DNA of 64,000 nucleotides from Streptomyces sp. NBC_01264 (GTDB lineage: Bacteria > Actinomycetota > Actinomycetes > Streptomycetales > Streptomycetaceae), in the NCBI RefSeq assembly GCF_026340675.1, contig NZ_JAPEOX010000001.1:558001-622000 (forward strand). Direction: 5' to 3'. Of this stretch, positions 1 through 8,192 are shown piece after piece. The first letter of the stretch is position 1. Every line of letters begins with the position of its first letter. The position numbers and the translations under genes were made by a program. Under the pieces are notes generated by a model, which was not told where the DNA came from, made no database searches, and worked only from the letters and a program-made list of their open reading frames with translations.

Positions 1-1833
1 CCGCACATGCAGGACCCCACGGGTCCGGCCGACCGCGCCGCTTACGCGGAAGCCCGGCAGAACGGCATACGCGCGGCCTACGCGCAGATGGCCACCGGCG
101 ACCGCACCAGCGCCTGGCAGCGCCGCTCCATACCCACCGTCGGCGACGGGAGCGCCGAGGTGGACGTCCTCGTCGCGCGGCCCGAGGTCAACCTGGTCTG
201 GATGCAGCTGCGCGAGGCGCGCAGCATCTCCGGGGACAATCCGGACAGTTTGCGCGGGCTGTGGGACGGCCGGGTCCCCGCCCTGGGGTCCCAGCTCACG
301 TCGGGGACACCGGTCAAGACCGCGTTCTCGTACGACAAGGACCAGGTCGTCGAGGCCATCGCGGCGATCTTCGCGCGGTACCGGCCGACCACCATACGGA
401 CGCAGGACCCGACGCCCGGCCGGTCGCGCGGCGGTGGCGCCTTCCTCGACCACCAGGACCACATGTACGGGGCCCGCTTCGTGCAGGCCGCCACCGAGCG
501 CTACGCGAAGTCCTCGGACCGGCCGCACTTCTCGGTCCAGAACTACGTGAGCTACCCCAACAGCGCCCTGCCTCCGGTCCTCGACCCGCAGGCCGCCGAG
601 GAGAAGCTCGGCTACCTCAAGACCTATGCCTGGTCCGACCACCAGGACTGGTGCGGCAGCCCCGCCGGCTGCGGCGACCGCAAGACGGCGACCCGGCCCG
701 CGGGCGCCGGCTGGAGCCGGACCATCCGCTACGGCCGGAGCGACATCACCTCCTGGATCACCGAGGGCACGCCCGGCCGGCTGTGGGCCTTCGCCGTGCT
801 GGACGGACGGATGGCCTCCTGGTCGCGCAGCGGGGACAAGGCTCCTTGGCAGGGGCCCGAGTTCCTCGACGGGTCCGGGATGGACGCGGGTGCGACGGCG
901 ATGCGGCTTCCCGACGGCAGGGTCGCGGTCTTCGGCACCCGGACCACGCTGGGCGCCACGCCCCAGGAGTACCGGCGCGAGCTCGTGTACCGCGTCCAGG
1001 CGGCGCCCGACGGCGCCTTCGGCCCCTGGGTGTCGCTGGGCACGCCGGACACGGAGGACGTGTCGGGTACCTCGGCGATCAGCGCACCGGCCGTCGCAGT
1101 GGACCGTACCGGCCGGATGACCGTCTACGTACGCGATTCCGGGCGCACCCTGCGTGCCAGCGCCCAGTCGGCCCCCGACGGCGCCTTCGGCTCGTGGGAA
1201 TCCCTGGGCGGCTCCGACCTGCGGGGCGACCCGGTCACCGCGACGGACGCGGCCGGGCGGCGCCACGTGTACGCGGCCACGGCCCAGAGCGTGCTGGCCT
1301 GGATCCAGCCGGCCCCGGACGCCCCCTTCGGCGCCCCCGTCCCGACCGGGCTGCCGGCGGTCACCGGGCCGCTCTCGGCGAGCCCGCGGGGAGACGGGGT
1401 CTCCCTGTACTTCCGCCGCCCCGGTACGGGCGCCGTCGGCACGAGCCTGGTCACCGCGGGCGGGACCGCACCGCAGTTCTCCCCGGTCACCGAGGCGGGC
1501 GGCGAGGGCGGCTACGGCTCCGTCGGCGTCGCGGGGGACCTGCTCACCGGCCGCGCCGGCGCGGGCACGATCGGCGTCTCGAACACGGACGGCGGACCGG
1601 CCTGGTACGAGTCCCAGATGCACTACACGGGCGCCCCCTCGGCCTTGACCGCCCAGGACGGTACGGTGCTCGGCGTCGTTCTCGGCCTGGACGCCGCACT
1701 GCACGTCACGACGGCTCCCCCGGCGGACTCCGAGCCGCTCGGCGACCGTCCGCCCTCCTCCCCCTGGTACCCCGCCGTCCCGCCCCCGGACGACGCGGCG
1801 GACGACCGCGCGGGCTCCGGGTGGCAGCGCTGA
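1..1833 (+). CDS. PIG-L family deacetylase with C-terminal lectin-like propeller, 5' truncated by the window edge
   Basis: The reading frame is open to base 1, so the N-terminus lies outside the window. The visible N-terminal half resembles PIG-L (GlcNAc-PI de-N-acetylase) enzymes. It has conserved stretches ending in a metal-site-like DHQDH near residue 150. The first metal motif (usually HPDD) must be upstream and was not seen. From about residue 240 the protein becomes a repeated beta domain with recurring PDGxFGxWxxLG units, as in PLL/sialidase-like propeller lectins. Known members are secreted or surface deacetylases acting on amino-sugar glycans. The propeller probably binds carbohydrate; that is inference. 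Confidence 0.8.
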   Translation, partial: PHMQDPTGPADRAAYAEARQNGIRAAYAQMATGDRTSAWQRRSIPTVGDGSAEVDVLVARPEVNLVWMQLREARSISGDNPDSLRGLWDGRVPALGSQLTSGTPVKTAFSYDKDQVVEAIAAIFARYRPTTIRTQDPTPGRSRGGGAFLDHQDHMYGARFVQAATERYAKSSDRPHFSVQNYVSYPNSALPPVLDPQAAEEKLGYLKTYAWSDHQDWCGSPAGCGDRKTATRPAGAGWSRTIRYGRSDITSWITEGTPGRLWAFAVLDGRMASWSRSGDKAPWQGPEFLDGSGMDAGATAMRLPDGRVAVFGTRTTLGATPQEYRRELVYRVQAAPDGAFGPWVSLGTPDTEDVSGTSAISAPAVAVDRTGRMTVYVRDSGRTLRASAQSAPDGAFGSWESLGGSDLRGDPVTATDAAGRRHVYAATAQSVLAWIQPAPDAPFGAPVPTGLPAVTGPLSASPRGDGVSLYFRRPGTGAVGTSLVTAGGTAPQFSPVTEAGGEGGYGSVGVAGDLLTGRAGAGTIGVSNTDGGPAWYESQMHYTGAPSALTAQDGTVLGVVLGLDAALHVTTAPPADSEPLGDRPPSSPWYPAVPPPDDAADDRAGSGWQR

Positions 1834-1953
1834 GCGCTGCGGGCGACGATGGCGGCGGATCGCGCCCCGTCCCGGCCGGCCCGGGCCCGGGCCTGGACCC
1901 GCGGCCCGTTCCCGACTCCGTCCCACCCCACTCGACCTGCGATCGGGGCTCCC

Positions 1954-2478
1954 ATGACCTCGTGCTCCCCCGTGCGGAGGGACCCCGCGGCCCCTGATCC
2001 CCGCGGCGCGCGCCTGCGTCGGGGGCCGGGGCCGGTGCGTGCCGTGACCTCGGTCGCCGTGCTGGTGCTCCTCGCCACCGGATGCAGGAACGACACCGCT
2101 CCGGCCTGGGGATACCCCGAGCTCGGGACGACCCTGGGATCGCTGTCCCGGTTCCTGGACGAAGGGTGCGCGGGGGTGACCCCCGAACGCTGCTCCGAGG
2201 AATTCGACCGGCTCGACGCCCTGCTGGAGCGGGCCTTCGCCCAGGTCCTCGACCACCGGCTCGTTGACGCCGCGTACGCGGACGCCCGGACCGAGGTGGA
2301 CCGTACGAGGGAGCTCCGCCGGGCCGCCGCGGTCCGGGCGCGCGCGCTCCGTGACCCGTACCACCCTCCGCTCTACCGGGCGCTGGCGGCCGAACGGCTC
2401 GCCTGCCGCACGCTCCTGGCCGCGCTGGAACACGTACGCGCCGTGCCGCCGCCGGGTGAGGGGACACGGCCCGTCTGA
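1954..2478 (+). CDS. Putative lipoprotein, unknown function
   Basis: A 174-aa protein with a hydrophobic stretch (SVAVLVLLATGC) that looks like a lipoprotein signal with the lipid-acceptor Cys in ATGC. The mature part is about 130 residues, rich in Arg, Glu and Leu and probably helical, with two further Cys (near GCAGV and ERCSEE). I recognise no family. An in-frame ATG at 1954 was chosen. A GTG at 2035 directly before the hydrophobic segment would give a shorter, more typical lipoprotein signal and is equally possible. It lies 120 bases downstream of the PIG-L gene on the same strand and could be co-transcribed. Confidence 0.55.
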   Translation: MTSCSPVRRDPAAPDPRGARLRRGPGPVRAVTSVAVLVLLATGCRNDTAPAWGYPELGTTLGSLSRFLDEGCAGVTPERCSEEFDRLDALLERAFAQVLDHRLVDAAYADARTEVDRTRELRRAAAVRARALRDPYHPPLYRALAAERLACRTLLAALEHVRAVPPPGEGTRPV

Positions 2479-2490
2479 TCTCACGGCCTA

Positions 2491-2651
2491 GGCCGTCTCT
2501 TCCGGATCTTGTGGGCCCGCGGCGCCCGGCACCGCGCTTGGCCGCACTGCCGGGGCGACCACGTACGGCCCAGTACGCGAGCGCCCGACAGCAAGCCCAG
2601 GCACGGCACCGGACGCCGCGGACTCGGCCGACAAGATCCGAAAGAGACGAC
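2491..2651. mobile_element. MITE-like palindromic element with CTA target duplication
   Basis: The outer about 27 bases (2491-2517 and 2625-2651) are inverted copies with only about three mismatches; each end reads GG[C/T]CGTCTCTT[C/T]CGGATCTTGT. A second pair of arms inside (about 2517-2541 and 2597-2621) is about 80% complementary, so almost the whole 161 bases could fold into one hairpin. Both outer ends are flanked by CTA (2488-2490 and 2652-2654), consistent with a short target duplication. There is no transposase frame. This fits a non-autonomous derivative of an IS5-type element; the family assignment is inference. Confidence 0.75.
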
Positions 2652-4163
2652 CTAGGCACGAGGCGGCGTCGGGAGCCCCGGGCCCTCCAGCGCGACGAGG
2701 GCCAGGACGGCGATGGAGCCCGTCCACGCGAGGGGGGCGACCGAGCAGGGCCGGCCCTTGCCGTCCACCTTCTCCGGCAGTTCGCCGAGCGCGTTGCGCT
2801 TCGAGAGGACCCAGTCCAGGACCCGTCCGGCCTCCTCGGGCCGGCCCGTGCCCGCCCAGGCGAGCGCGAAGAAGGCCGTACTGGGGGTCCACGCGTACGC
2901 GCCCCAGCGCGCCCCGGGGTCGTTCCCGGGGGTCAGCCCGCCGTTGGGCAGCAGCAGTTCCCGGTAGGTGGTGGCCAGTGCCCCGGCCAGGGCTGCGGGG
3001 GCTTCGTTGAAGGGGGGCGCCATGAAGGCGACCGCGCTGTCGTGCCCGTGGCGACCGTCGACGGTCCGCTGGTACCCCAGGGGGAGGAAGCGTGCGGAGA
3101 TCCCGGCGGACAGCCGCCGCGCGGCCCGGGCCCAGCGGGCCGCGTCCTCGGGCCGGTTCGCCTCCCGGGCGAGGTCGGCGGAGGCGTTGAGCCCGGCGAG
3201 GAGCGGTGCGGCCGTACCGATGTTCGCGGTGGCCGTCGTCAGCTCCCAGTAGTCGGGGGAGGCCGGGGGCAGCCCGTCCGCCCGCAGGGAGCCCGCCGCG
3301 TGGTCGGCGGCCTTGCGGATCATCGGGTAGAGGGCGGCCAGCCGGGCCCCGCGGGTGGCCACGGGGGCCGTCCGGTACCACTGCCAGGTGGCCCAGGGCA
3401 CCCAGCCGTTGGCGTCGAGCTGCCGGGCCCGGGCGTCGGGCGGCCCGGATCCGTCCAGCTTCGTACGCGCCTCCCAGCCCCCGTCCGCACGCTGGGTCGC
3501 GGCGCTGTAGCGCAGGATCCGGTAGGCCTCGGCGTCGTGCCCGGTGTGCGCGAAGGCCGCGGAGGCGAAGCTGGAGTCGCGCGGCCAGGAGTACTTCCAG
3601 CCGTGACTCCAGCCCGCCGCCACGGCGCCGTTGGGCCGGATCAGGGCGCGCATGGCCAGCAGGGCCCGCTCCGCCGCCTCGCGCCGTGCGGGCGTGGCGC
3701 CGGGGACCCGGCCGGAGGCCAGCCAGGCGCGGCTGGCCTCGATCTGCCGCTGGGCCGGCGGATGGCCGGGGGCGACCACGGCCGCGGCCGTCCTGGCGTC
3801 GGGAAGGTACATCCACCGGCCCGAGGCCAGCCGCAGGACGTGGCTGCCCCGGACGTAGCGCGCGTCCGCGGCGAGAGCGGGCGGCACGCCTTCGGCCGCG
3901 GTCGTGTTGGACAGGAGGCCCGCGGTGGGGGCCTCGAGGGCCGTCAGGCGTGCGTGCCCGGGCTCCGCCGTGCCCCGGCCGCGGTGGCTCGTGAGCACGG
4001 CGAACGACGCCTGGCCGCCGTCACGGGCGGGGTGGCCGACGGCGTACCGGGTGGGGTGCCCGGGGTGCCGGGCGATGGGCTGGCCCGAGGTGCAGACGGG
4101 TACGGCGACGCTCGCCAAGGCCGCCGTGACGACCGCCCAACGACCGGTCCGGACACCAGGCAT
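2652..4163 (-). CDS. Secreted GH15-like (alpha/alpha)6-barrel glycosidase
   Basis: A 503-aa protein with a signal-like N-terminus (MPGVRTGRWAVVTAALASVA). The ATG at 4163 was chosen because GGAGGGA lies just upstream; an earlier in-frame start would add 28 poor residues. Motifs typical of glucoamylase/glucodextranase-type GH15 enzymes are present: WKYSWPRDSSF near the substrate site, QLDANGWVPWATW, SPDYWE with a candidate catalytic Glu, and a C-terminal GAYAWTPSTAFFALAW. The likely role is exo-cleavage of alpha-glucosidic polymers outside the cell; the exact linkage cannot be read. The TAG stop codon is the CTA target duplication of the adjacent MITE-like element. Confidence 0.75.
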   Translation of the reverse strand: MPGVRTGRWAVVTAALASVAVPVCTSGQPIARHPGHPTRYAVGHPARDGGQASFAVLTSHRGRGTAEPGHARLTALEAPTAGLLSNTTAAEGVPPALAADARYVRGSHVLRLASGRWMYLPDARTAAAVVAPGHPPAQRQIEASRAWLASGRVPGATPARREAAERALLAMRALIRPNGAVAAGWSHGWKYSWPRDSSFASAAFAHTGHDAEAYRILRYSAATQRADGGWEARTKLDGSGPPDARARQLDANGWVPWATWQWYRTAPVATRGARLAALYPMIRKAADHAAGSLRADGLPPASPDYWELTTATANIGTAAPLLAGLNASADLAREANRPEDAARWARAARRLSAGISARFLPLGYQRTVDGRHGHDSAVAFMAPPFNEAPAALAGALATTYRELLLPNGGLTPGNDPGARWGAYAWTPSTAFFALAWAGTGRPEEAGRVLDWVLSKRNALGELPEKVDGKGRPCSVAPLAWTGSIAVLALVALEGPGLPTPPRA

Positions 4164-4430
4164 CGCCGCTCCCTCCGCCGGGCCCGCGTGCGTGCGGACC
4201 CTGGGACCCCATCCTGGGCGAGCCGTGCGGAGGCCGCCACGGAGCACGCGCCGCGCGGGTGACCGGGGACCTCCGAGGGGCCGGCGGCTCCGTAACCGGC
4301 CTGGCGGTCCCGGGATGCCGGGGGCCCCGGGCCGTGCGCATCATGGGTGTCCGCGGGCCGGTCGGTCACCGCGCGGGGCGGGTGCGTCGGCCGCCCCTCC
4401 CGGCCGGGTTCCGCTGCGAAGGGCGGGTAC

Positions 4431-6023
4431 ATGAGCACTGCTGCGGGAGAAGGCGCAGGCGCACGCGACCCGCACGCGGGCGGCGGGCCGGAAGGCGGCC
4501 CCACCGGGCCGGAGAACGCCCGCCACGAGGGCGGTCGCCCCCGTCCCCTCCTGCGCGGGGTGCTCCCGGCGGCCGGTGCGGTGCTCGTCGCCGCGGCCGG
4601 CGGGCTGATCGCCGTGGGCTGCTTCCTCGGCCTGTACGTCCGGCCCACGTCCGACGACTGGTGCGCCGGGTGGAAGGCCCGCGACATGGGGGTCCTCGGC
4701 ATCACCTCCGACTTCTACATGACGCAGAACGGCCGGATCACCAACGCCTTCCTGAGCGGTCTCATCTACGGCGACGGACTGGTCGGGGCCCAGATCCTGC
4801 CGACGGTCATCGCCGTCTGCTTCACCGTCGGACTGGTCCTGCTGGGGCGCGAGTTCGTCCGCTTCCTCGGCGGCCGGCCCCGGGTGCTGGTCCTGACCGC
4901 CTGCGCCCTGGTCGTCCAGGCCCTGGTCTACTTCGCGGGACCCCGCAGTTATCAGGTGCTGCTGTGGGCGCCCGCCACGGTCTCCCACACCGTGCCGAGC
5001 GTCGTGGGCGTGTGGATGCTGCTGCTGGCCCTGCGGACCGCCGGCCATCCCCGTACCGCCGTCCGTGTGGCCGGCCTGGCCGTCGCCTTCCTCGTCGGCT
5101 TCGCGATGGGCACGCTGAGCGAGCCGTTCACGCTCGTCAGCGGTCTCCTCGCGGCGCTCGTCGGGCTGCTCTGCCTCCCCCGGCTCGGACTGGCGCGGGA
5201 CTGGCGGCCGTTCACCTGGTGCCTCGTGTGGTGCTCGGGCCTGGCCTGCGGTCTGGTCGTGCTCTACACCTCCCCGGGGGCCCGGTGGCGCCGGGCGCAG
5301 CAGCCGGCCAAGGAGTCGATGCTGTCCTCGGGCGAGCTCCGGGGCGCCTTCGCGGACTGGCAGCACATGTGGGGCTCCGTGGCCGGCCGGCCGGCCTTCC
5401 TCGGAGCCGCGGCCGTCGGCGTCCTGCTGGGGCTGGCGACGGTCCTGGGGAGGGGCCGGCGGTGCGAGCCCGTGCCGGGGAAGCGGGAGTCGCGGCGGAC
5501 CGTACCCCGCGGAACGCTCATCGCCCTCCTGCTGCTCCCGGTGCCGGTGGTGCTGCTCGGCTCGTTCGCGGTGGTGGCGGGCCTGCGCAGCGGCTACGGA
5601 CCGGCCGGATGGACGTACGCCCGTACCTGGACGAGCTTCCTGGTCCCGATGGAGCTGGCCCTCTGCGGCTACGGCGCCCTGCTGGGGGCACGGTTCGGGC
5701 GGCGGTTCCGGGCCCGGCGGACCGACGGCCCGGCGCTCGTGGCCGGCGCCGTGGTGGCGGCCTGCCTGACGCTGGCCTCGGTGGCCGTACTGGTCCCCGA
5801 GCTCCGGCGGCTCACGACCACGACGGTCTCCCGCTCGGTCGCCTGGGACGCGCAGGACGCGCGCATCCGGGCCGAGGCCGAGCGGGGCGCCACGGACGTG
5901 GCGTACCGGCCCCTGTACATCGGGGGTCTCGCCGAGCCCTTCTACACGCAGACCTACGAGCGGGACTGGGTCGCCGCCTGCGTGTCGAAGTGGTACGGCG
6001 TCGACCGGATCCACCGCGGCTGA
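4431..6023 (+). CDS. Large polytopic membrane protein, possibly DUF6056/glycosyltransferase-like
   Basis: A 530-aa protein with a Gly/Pro-rich cytoplasmic N-tail of about 40 residues and about ten hydrophobic segments. After the first segment there is an SDDWCAGW motif on the presumed outer face. That layout (first helix, acidic DD motif, many helices) resembles DUF6056 and GT-C-type membrane glycosyltransferases, but I cannot confirm the family. A second loop carries TSPGARWRR and the C-terminal tail is soluble, ending KWYGVDRIHRG. Start chosen at ATG 4431, preceded by GAAGGGCGGG; an upstream in-frame start at 4347 has no good ribosome site. Confidence 0.65.
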   Translation: MSTAAGEGAGARDPHAGGGPEGGPTGPENARHEGGRPRPLLRGVLPAAGAVLVAAAGGLIAVGCFLGLYVRPTSDDWCAGWKARDMGVLGITSDFYMTQNGRITNAFLSGLIYGDGLVGAQILPTVIAVCFTVGLVLLGREFVRFLGGRPRVLVLTACALVVQALVYFAGPRSYQVLLWAPATVSHTVPSVVGVWMLLLALRTAGHPRTAVRVAGLAVAFLVGFAMGTLSEPFTLVSGLLAALVGLLCLPRLGLARDWRPFTWCLVWCSGLACGLVVLYTSPGARWRRAQQPAKESMLSSGELRGAFADWQHMWGSVAGRPAFLGAAAVGVLLGLATVLGRGRRCEPVPGKRESRRTVPRGTLIALLLLPVPVVLLGSFAVVAGLRSGYGPAGWTYARTWTSFLVPMELALCGYGALLGARFGRRFRARRTDGPALVAGAVVAACLTLASVAVLVPELRRLTTTTVSRSVAWDAQDARIRAEAERGATDVAYRPLYIGGLAEPFYTQTYERDWVAACVSKWYGVDRIHRG

Positions 6024-6029
6024 GCAGGG

Positions 6030-6302
6030 ATGACCGATCTCGCCGACACCCCGGCGCAGCCGGCCGGACGGGCCCGCCGGGCCCGGGAGCTCCTGCGCAC
6101 CGAGGGTCCCGCCTCCGCCCGCACCGTCATCACGGTGGCCGTGGCCTGGCCGCCCTGCGGCACGAACAACATCCAGGTCGCGCTGTCCTCGCTGCTGGTC
6201 TTCGCCCACACCTCCCCCGACTCCTACACACCGGAACTCCCGCCCACAGCAACCCAAAGGCCACCTTATGAATGGGCGAGCATGACGAGCCTTCCCTTAT
6301 GA
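6030..6302 (+). CDS. Doubtful small ORF, 90 aa
   Basis: The ORF begins 7 bases after the membrane-protein gene, with AGCAGGG placed very close to its ATG, and ends 8 bases before the racemase gene. The translation is low-complexity at the start (PAQPAGRARRARELL) with one hydrophobic stretch (VALSSLLVFAH) and no recognised domain. The G/C third-position signal weakens after about 6230, where the DNA becomes less GC-rich and looks like a promoter for the racemase gene. It may be a real small protein, a remnant, or chance; chance is the most likely. Confidence 0.2.
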   Translation: MTDLADTPAQPAGRARRARELLRTEGPASARTVITVAVAWPPCGTNNIQVALSSLLVFAHTSPDSYTPELPPTATQRPPYEWASMTSLPL

Positions 6303-6309
6303 TCAACGC

Positions 6310-7002
6310 ATGAAGACGATCGGGTTGATCGGCGGTATGAGCTGGGAATCGACGGCGGAGTACTACCGGATCCTCAACGAGCGGACCCGCGAGCGCCTCG
6401 GCGGACTCCACTCCGCCCGCTGCGTGCTCTACTCCGTGGATTTCGCGGAGATCGAGCGCCTGCAGGTCCAGGGCCGCTGGGAGGAAGCCGGCGCGGTACT
6501 GGCCGATGCCGCCCGGTCGCTGGAGGCGGCGGGCGCCGAGCTGCTGCTGATCTGCACCAACACCATGCACAAGGTCGCGGACCCGGTCCAGGCCGCCGTG
6601 TCCGTCCCGCTGCTGCACCTGGCGGACACCACGGCCGCCGCGGTCCGCGGGGCCGGACTGCGGCGGGTGGGGCTCCTGGGCACCGCGTTCACGATGGAAC
6701 AGGACTTCTACCGGGGCCGCCTGGCCGCGGGCGGCCTCGACGTCCTCGTCCCGAACCCCGAGGGGCGTGCGCTCGTACACCGGGTGATCTACGAGGAGCT
6801 GTGCCTCGGCGTCGTCCGGGAGGAATCGCGGGCCGCGTACCGCCGGGTCATCGAGGACCTCGTCGCCGGGGGCGCCGAGGGAATCGTCCTGGGGTGCACG
6901 GAGATCGAGCTGCTCATCGGCCCCGCGGACAGCCCCGTACCGCTCTTCCCCACCGCCCGCCTGCACGCCGAGGCGGCGGTGGACGCGGCCCTGGCACCCT
7001 GA
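6310..7002 (+). CDS. Aspartate/glutamate racemase family protein
   Basis: A 230-aa cofactor-independent racemase that would interconvert L- and D-aspartate or glutamate. It starts with the family hallmark GLIGGMSWESTAEYYR. It carries both catalytic cysteines, one in the CTNTMH motif near residue 80 and one in GCTEIELL near residue 197. Length matches the family. The likely product is D-Asp or D-Glu for peptidoglycan or secondary metabolism; the substrate cannot be fixed from sequence. It is followed by a 14-bp tandem repeat and a convergent gene, so it is probably monocistronic. The AT-richer DNA at about 6260-6300 is the probable promoter. Confidence 0.88.
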   Translation: MKTIGLIGGMSWESTAEYYRILNERTRERLGGLHSARCVLYSVDFAEIERLQVQGRWEEAGAVLADAARSLEAAGAELLLICTNTMHKVADPVQAAVSVPLLHLADTTAAAVRGAGLRRVGLLGTAFTMEQDFYRGRLAAGGLDVLVPNPEGRALVHRVIYEELCLGVVREESRAAYRRVIEDLVAGGAEGIVLGCTEIELLIGPADSPVPLFPTARLHAEAAVDAALAP

Positions 7003-7040
7003 GGGCCGTGACCTGAGGGACGTGACCTGAGGGCCGTCAG
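6999..7040. repeat. Three tandem 14-bp repeats between convergent genes
   Basis: Units CTGAGGGCCGTGAC, CTGAGGGACGTGAC and CTGAGGGCCGTCAG follow each other without gaps. The first contains the TGA stop of the racemase gene and the third contains the stop of the convergent gene. No strong hairpin forms. Confidence 0.85.
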
Positions 7041-7429
7041 GCGGGGTCGAAGACGTCCTCGTGTGCGTCGTCGAGGATGAATCCGTTGTCGAAGCGCACC
7101 CGGACCGTCACCCGGAGCGGCTCGGCACGGTAGGCGGTCCACGCGTGCTCCAAGCCGGCGACCTTCTCCTCCAGCTGCTTCTTGCTCTCCGCCGGCATGC
7201 CCGCGCCGTAGGAGTCGAGGAGCGACTTGAGCCTCTCGTACTCGCGGGACTCCTCGGTCTGCCGGTCGTGCTCGACCACCCGCACGACGGTGCCCTCGGT
7301 GCCCGCCGCCAGGGACAGCGAACCGGCGACGGCTCCCGCCCGGCCCGAAGGGTCCTCCGTCATCGCGACCCAGTCGGTCAGCCGGGTGTCGGCCGCGAGC
7401 CTCACCCGCCGGCCCTCTTTCAGCGTCAT
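7037..7429 (-). CDS. Conserved hypothetical cytoplasmic protein
   Basis: A 130-aa acidic soluble protein, start chosen at ATG 7429 (MTLKEGRRVRLAADT), with a purine-rich stretch upstream. An earlier in-frame start would add 19 unlikely residues. The N-terminal half (GRRVRLAADTRLTDW then GTEGTVVRVVE) looks like a small SH3/KOW-like beta barrel. The middle (ESREYERLKSLLDSYG to KKQLEEKVAGLEHAW) is a probable coiled coil. The C-terminus returns to beta structure (RVTVRVRFDNGFILDDAHEDVFDP). There is no signal peptide or membrane segment. I do not recognise the family. It lies beside the two-component system and on the same strand, but upstream of neither gene's start. Confidence 0.6.
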   Translation of the reverse strand: MTLKEGRRVRLAADTRLTDWVAMTEDPSGRAGAVAGSLSLAAGTEGTVVRVVEHDRQTEESREYERLKSLLDSYGAGMPAESKKQLEEKVAGLEHAWTAYRAEPLRVTVRVRFDNGFILDDAHEDVFDPA

Positions 7430-7520
7430 CGTCTCTTCAACTCTCCGCTCGGTACGTGCGGTGCCATTATCCGTCCCGGTCCGCACCGGCTCGACGGCGC
7501 CGCCCGCCCCGGGCCCTCTC

Positions 7521-8192
7521 CTAGCCGGATACGGCAGCGGCGATGCGGTAGCCCACGCCGGGGGTCGTCGTGACGATCTGGGGGGTGCCCAGTTTGCGGC
7601 GCAGGCGGCCCACGGTGACCGCGACCGTGCTGGTGAACGGGTCGGCGTTCTCGTCCCAGACCTGTTCGAGCAGGTCCTCGGCGCTCAGGAAGCCCGGACT
7701 CGCCCGGAGCAGGGCCTCCAAGACGGCGAACTCCTTGACGGCGAGCTCGAGGCGGACGCCCTCCCGCAGGGCGGTGCGGTGCACCGGGTCGAGTTCGATT
7801 CCGGCGGCGCGCAGGGTACGGGGCCGGGCCGCGGGCCTGCGGCGGGCCAGGGAGCGGATGCGCAGGATCAGTTCGGGGAAGTGGAAGGGTTTGGCGAGGT
7901 AGTCGTCGGCGCCCAGGGTGAGGCCGCTGACCCGGTCGCCGGGCGATCCGGCGGCGGTCAGCATCAGCACCATCGCGCGGTCCTCCCGCTCCGTGATCAT
8001 CCGGCAGAGCGTGTCCCCGTGGATGCCGGGCAGGTCCCGGTCGAGGACCACCACGTCGTACGCGTTGACGTCGAGCTTGGCGGCGGCCGACAGCCCGTCG
8101 TACGCGAGGTCGACGGCCATTCCCTGGTCGCGCAGTCCTTCGGCGACGACCTCCGCGAGCGAGCGCGCGTCCTCGACGACCAGGATCCTCAT
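7521..8192 (-). CDS. OmpR/PhoB-type response regulator
   Basis: A 223-aa two-component response regulator. The receiver domain (residues 1-115) has the acidic pair VVEDAR, phospho-acceptor Asp51 in VVLDRDLPG, and Lys in GADDYLAKPF. The C-terminal winged-helix DNA-binding domain (about 125-220) contains LELAVKEFAVLEALLRASPG and the recognition-helix region STVAVTVGRLRRKLG. Its ATG overlaps the stop of nothing upstream. Instead, its start (8192) overlaps the end of the sensor-kinase gene in ATGA, so kinase and regulator are translationally coupled with the kinase first. The likely target is the divergent permease gene and its own operon. Confidence 0.93.
   Translation of the reverse strand: MRILVVEDARSLAEVVAEGLRDQGMAVDLAYDGLSAAAKLDVNAYDVVVLDRDLPGIHGDTLCRMITEREDRAMVLMLTAAGSPGDRVSGLTLGADDYLAKPFHFPELILRIRSLARRRPAARPRTLRAAGIELDPVHRTALREGVRLELAVKEFAVLEALLRASPGFLSAEDLLEQVWDENADPFTSTVAVTVGRLRRKLGTPQIVTTTPGVGYRIAAAVSG

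Noticed and set aside
4341..6257. A 638-codon frame antisense to the polytopic membrane protein.
   Set aside because: His/Gly/Arg-rich chance frame; the plus strand encodes clear transmembrane helices.
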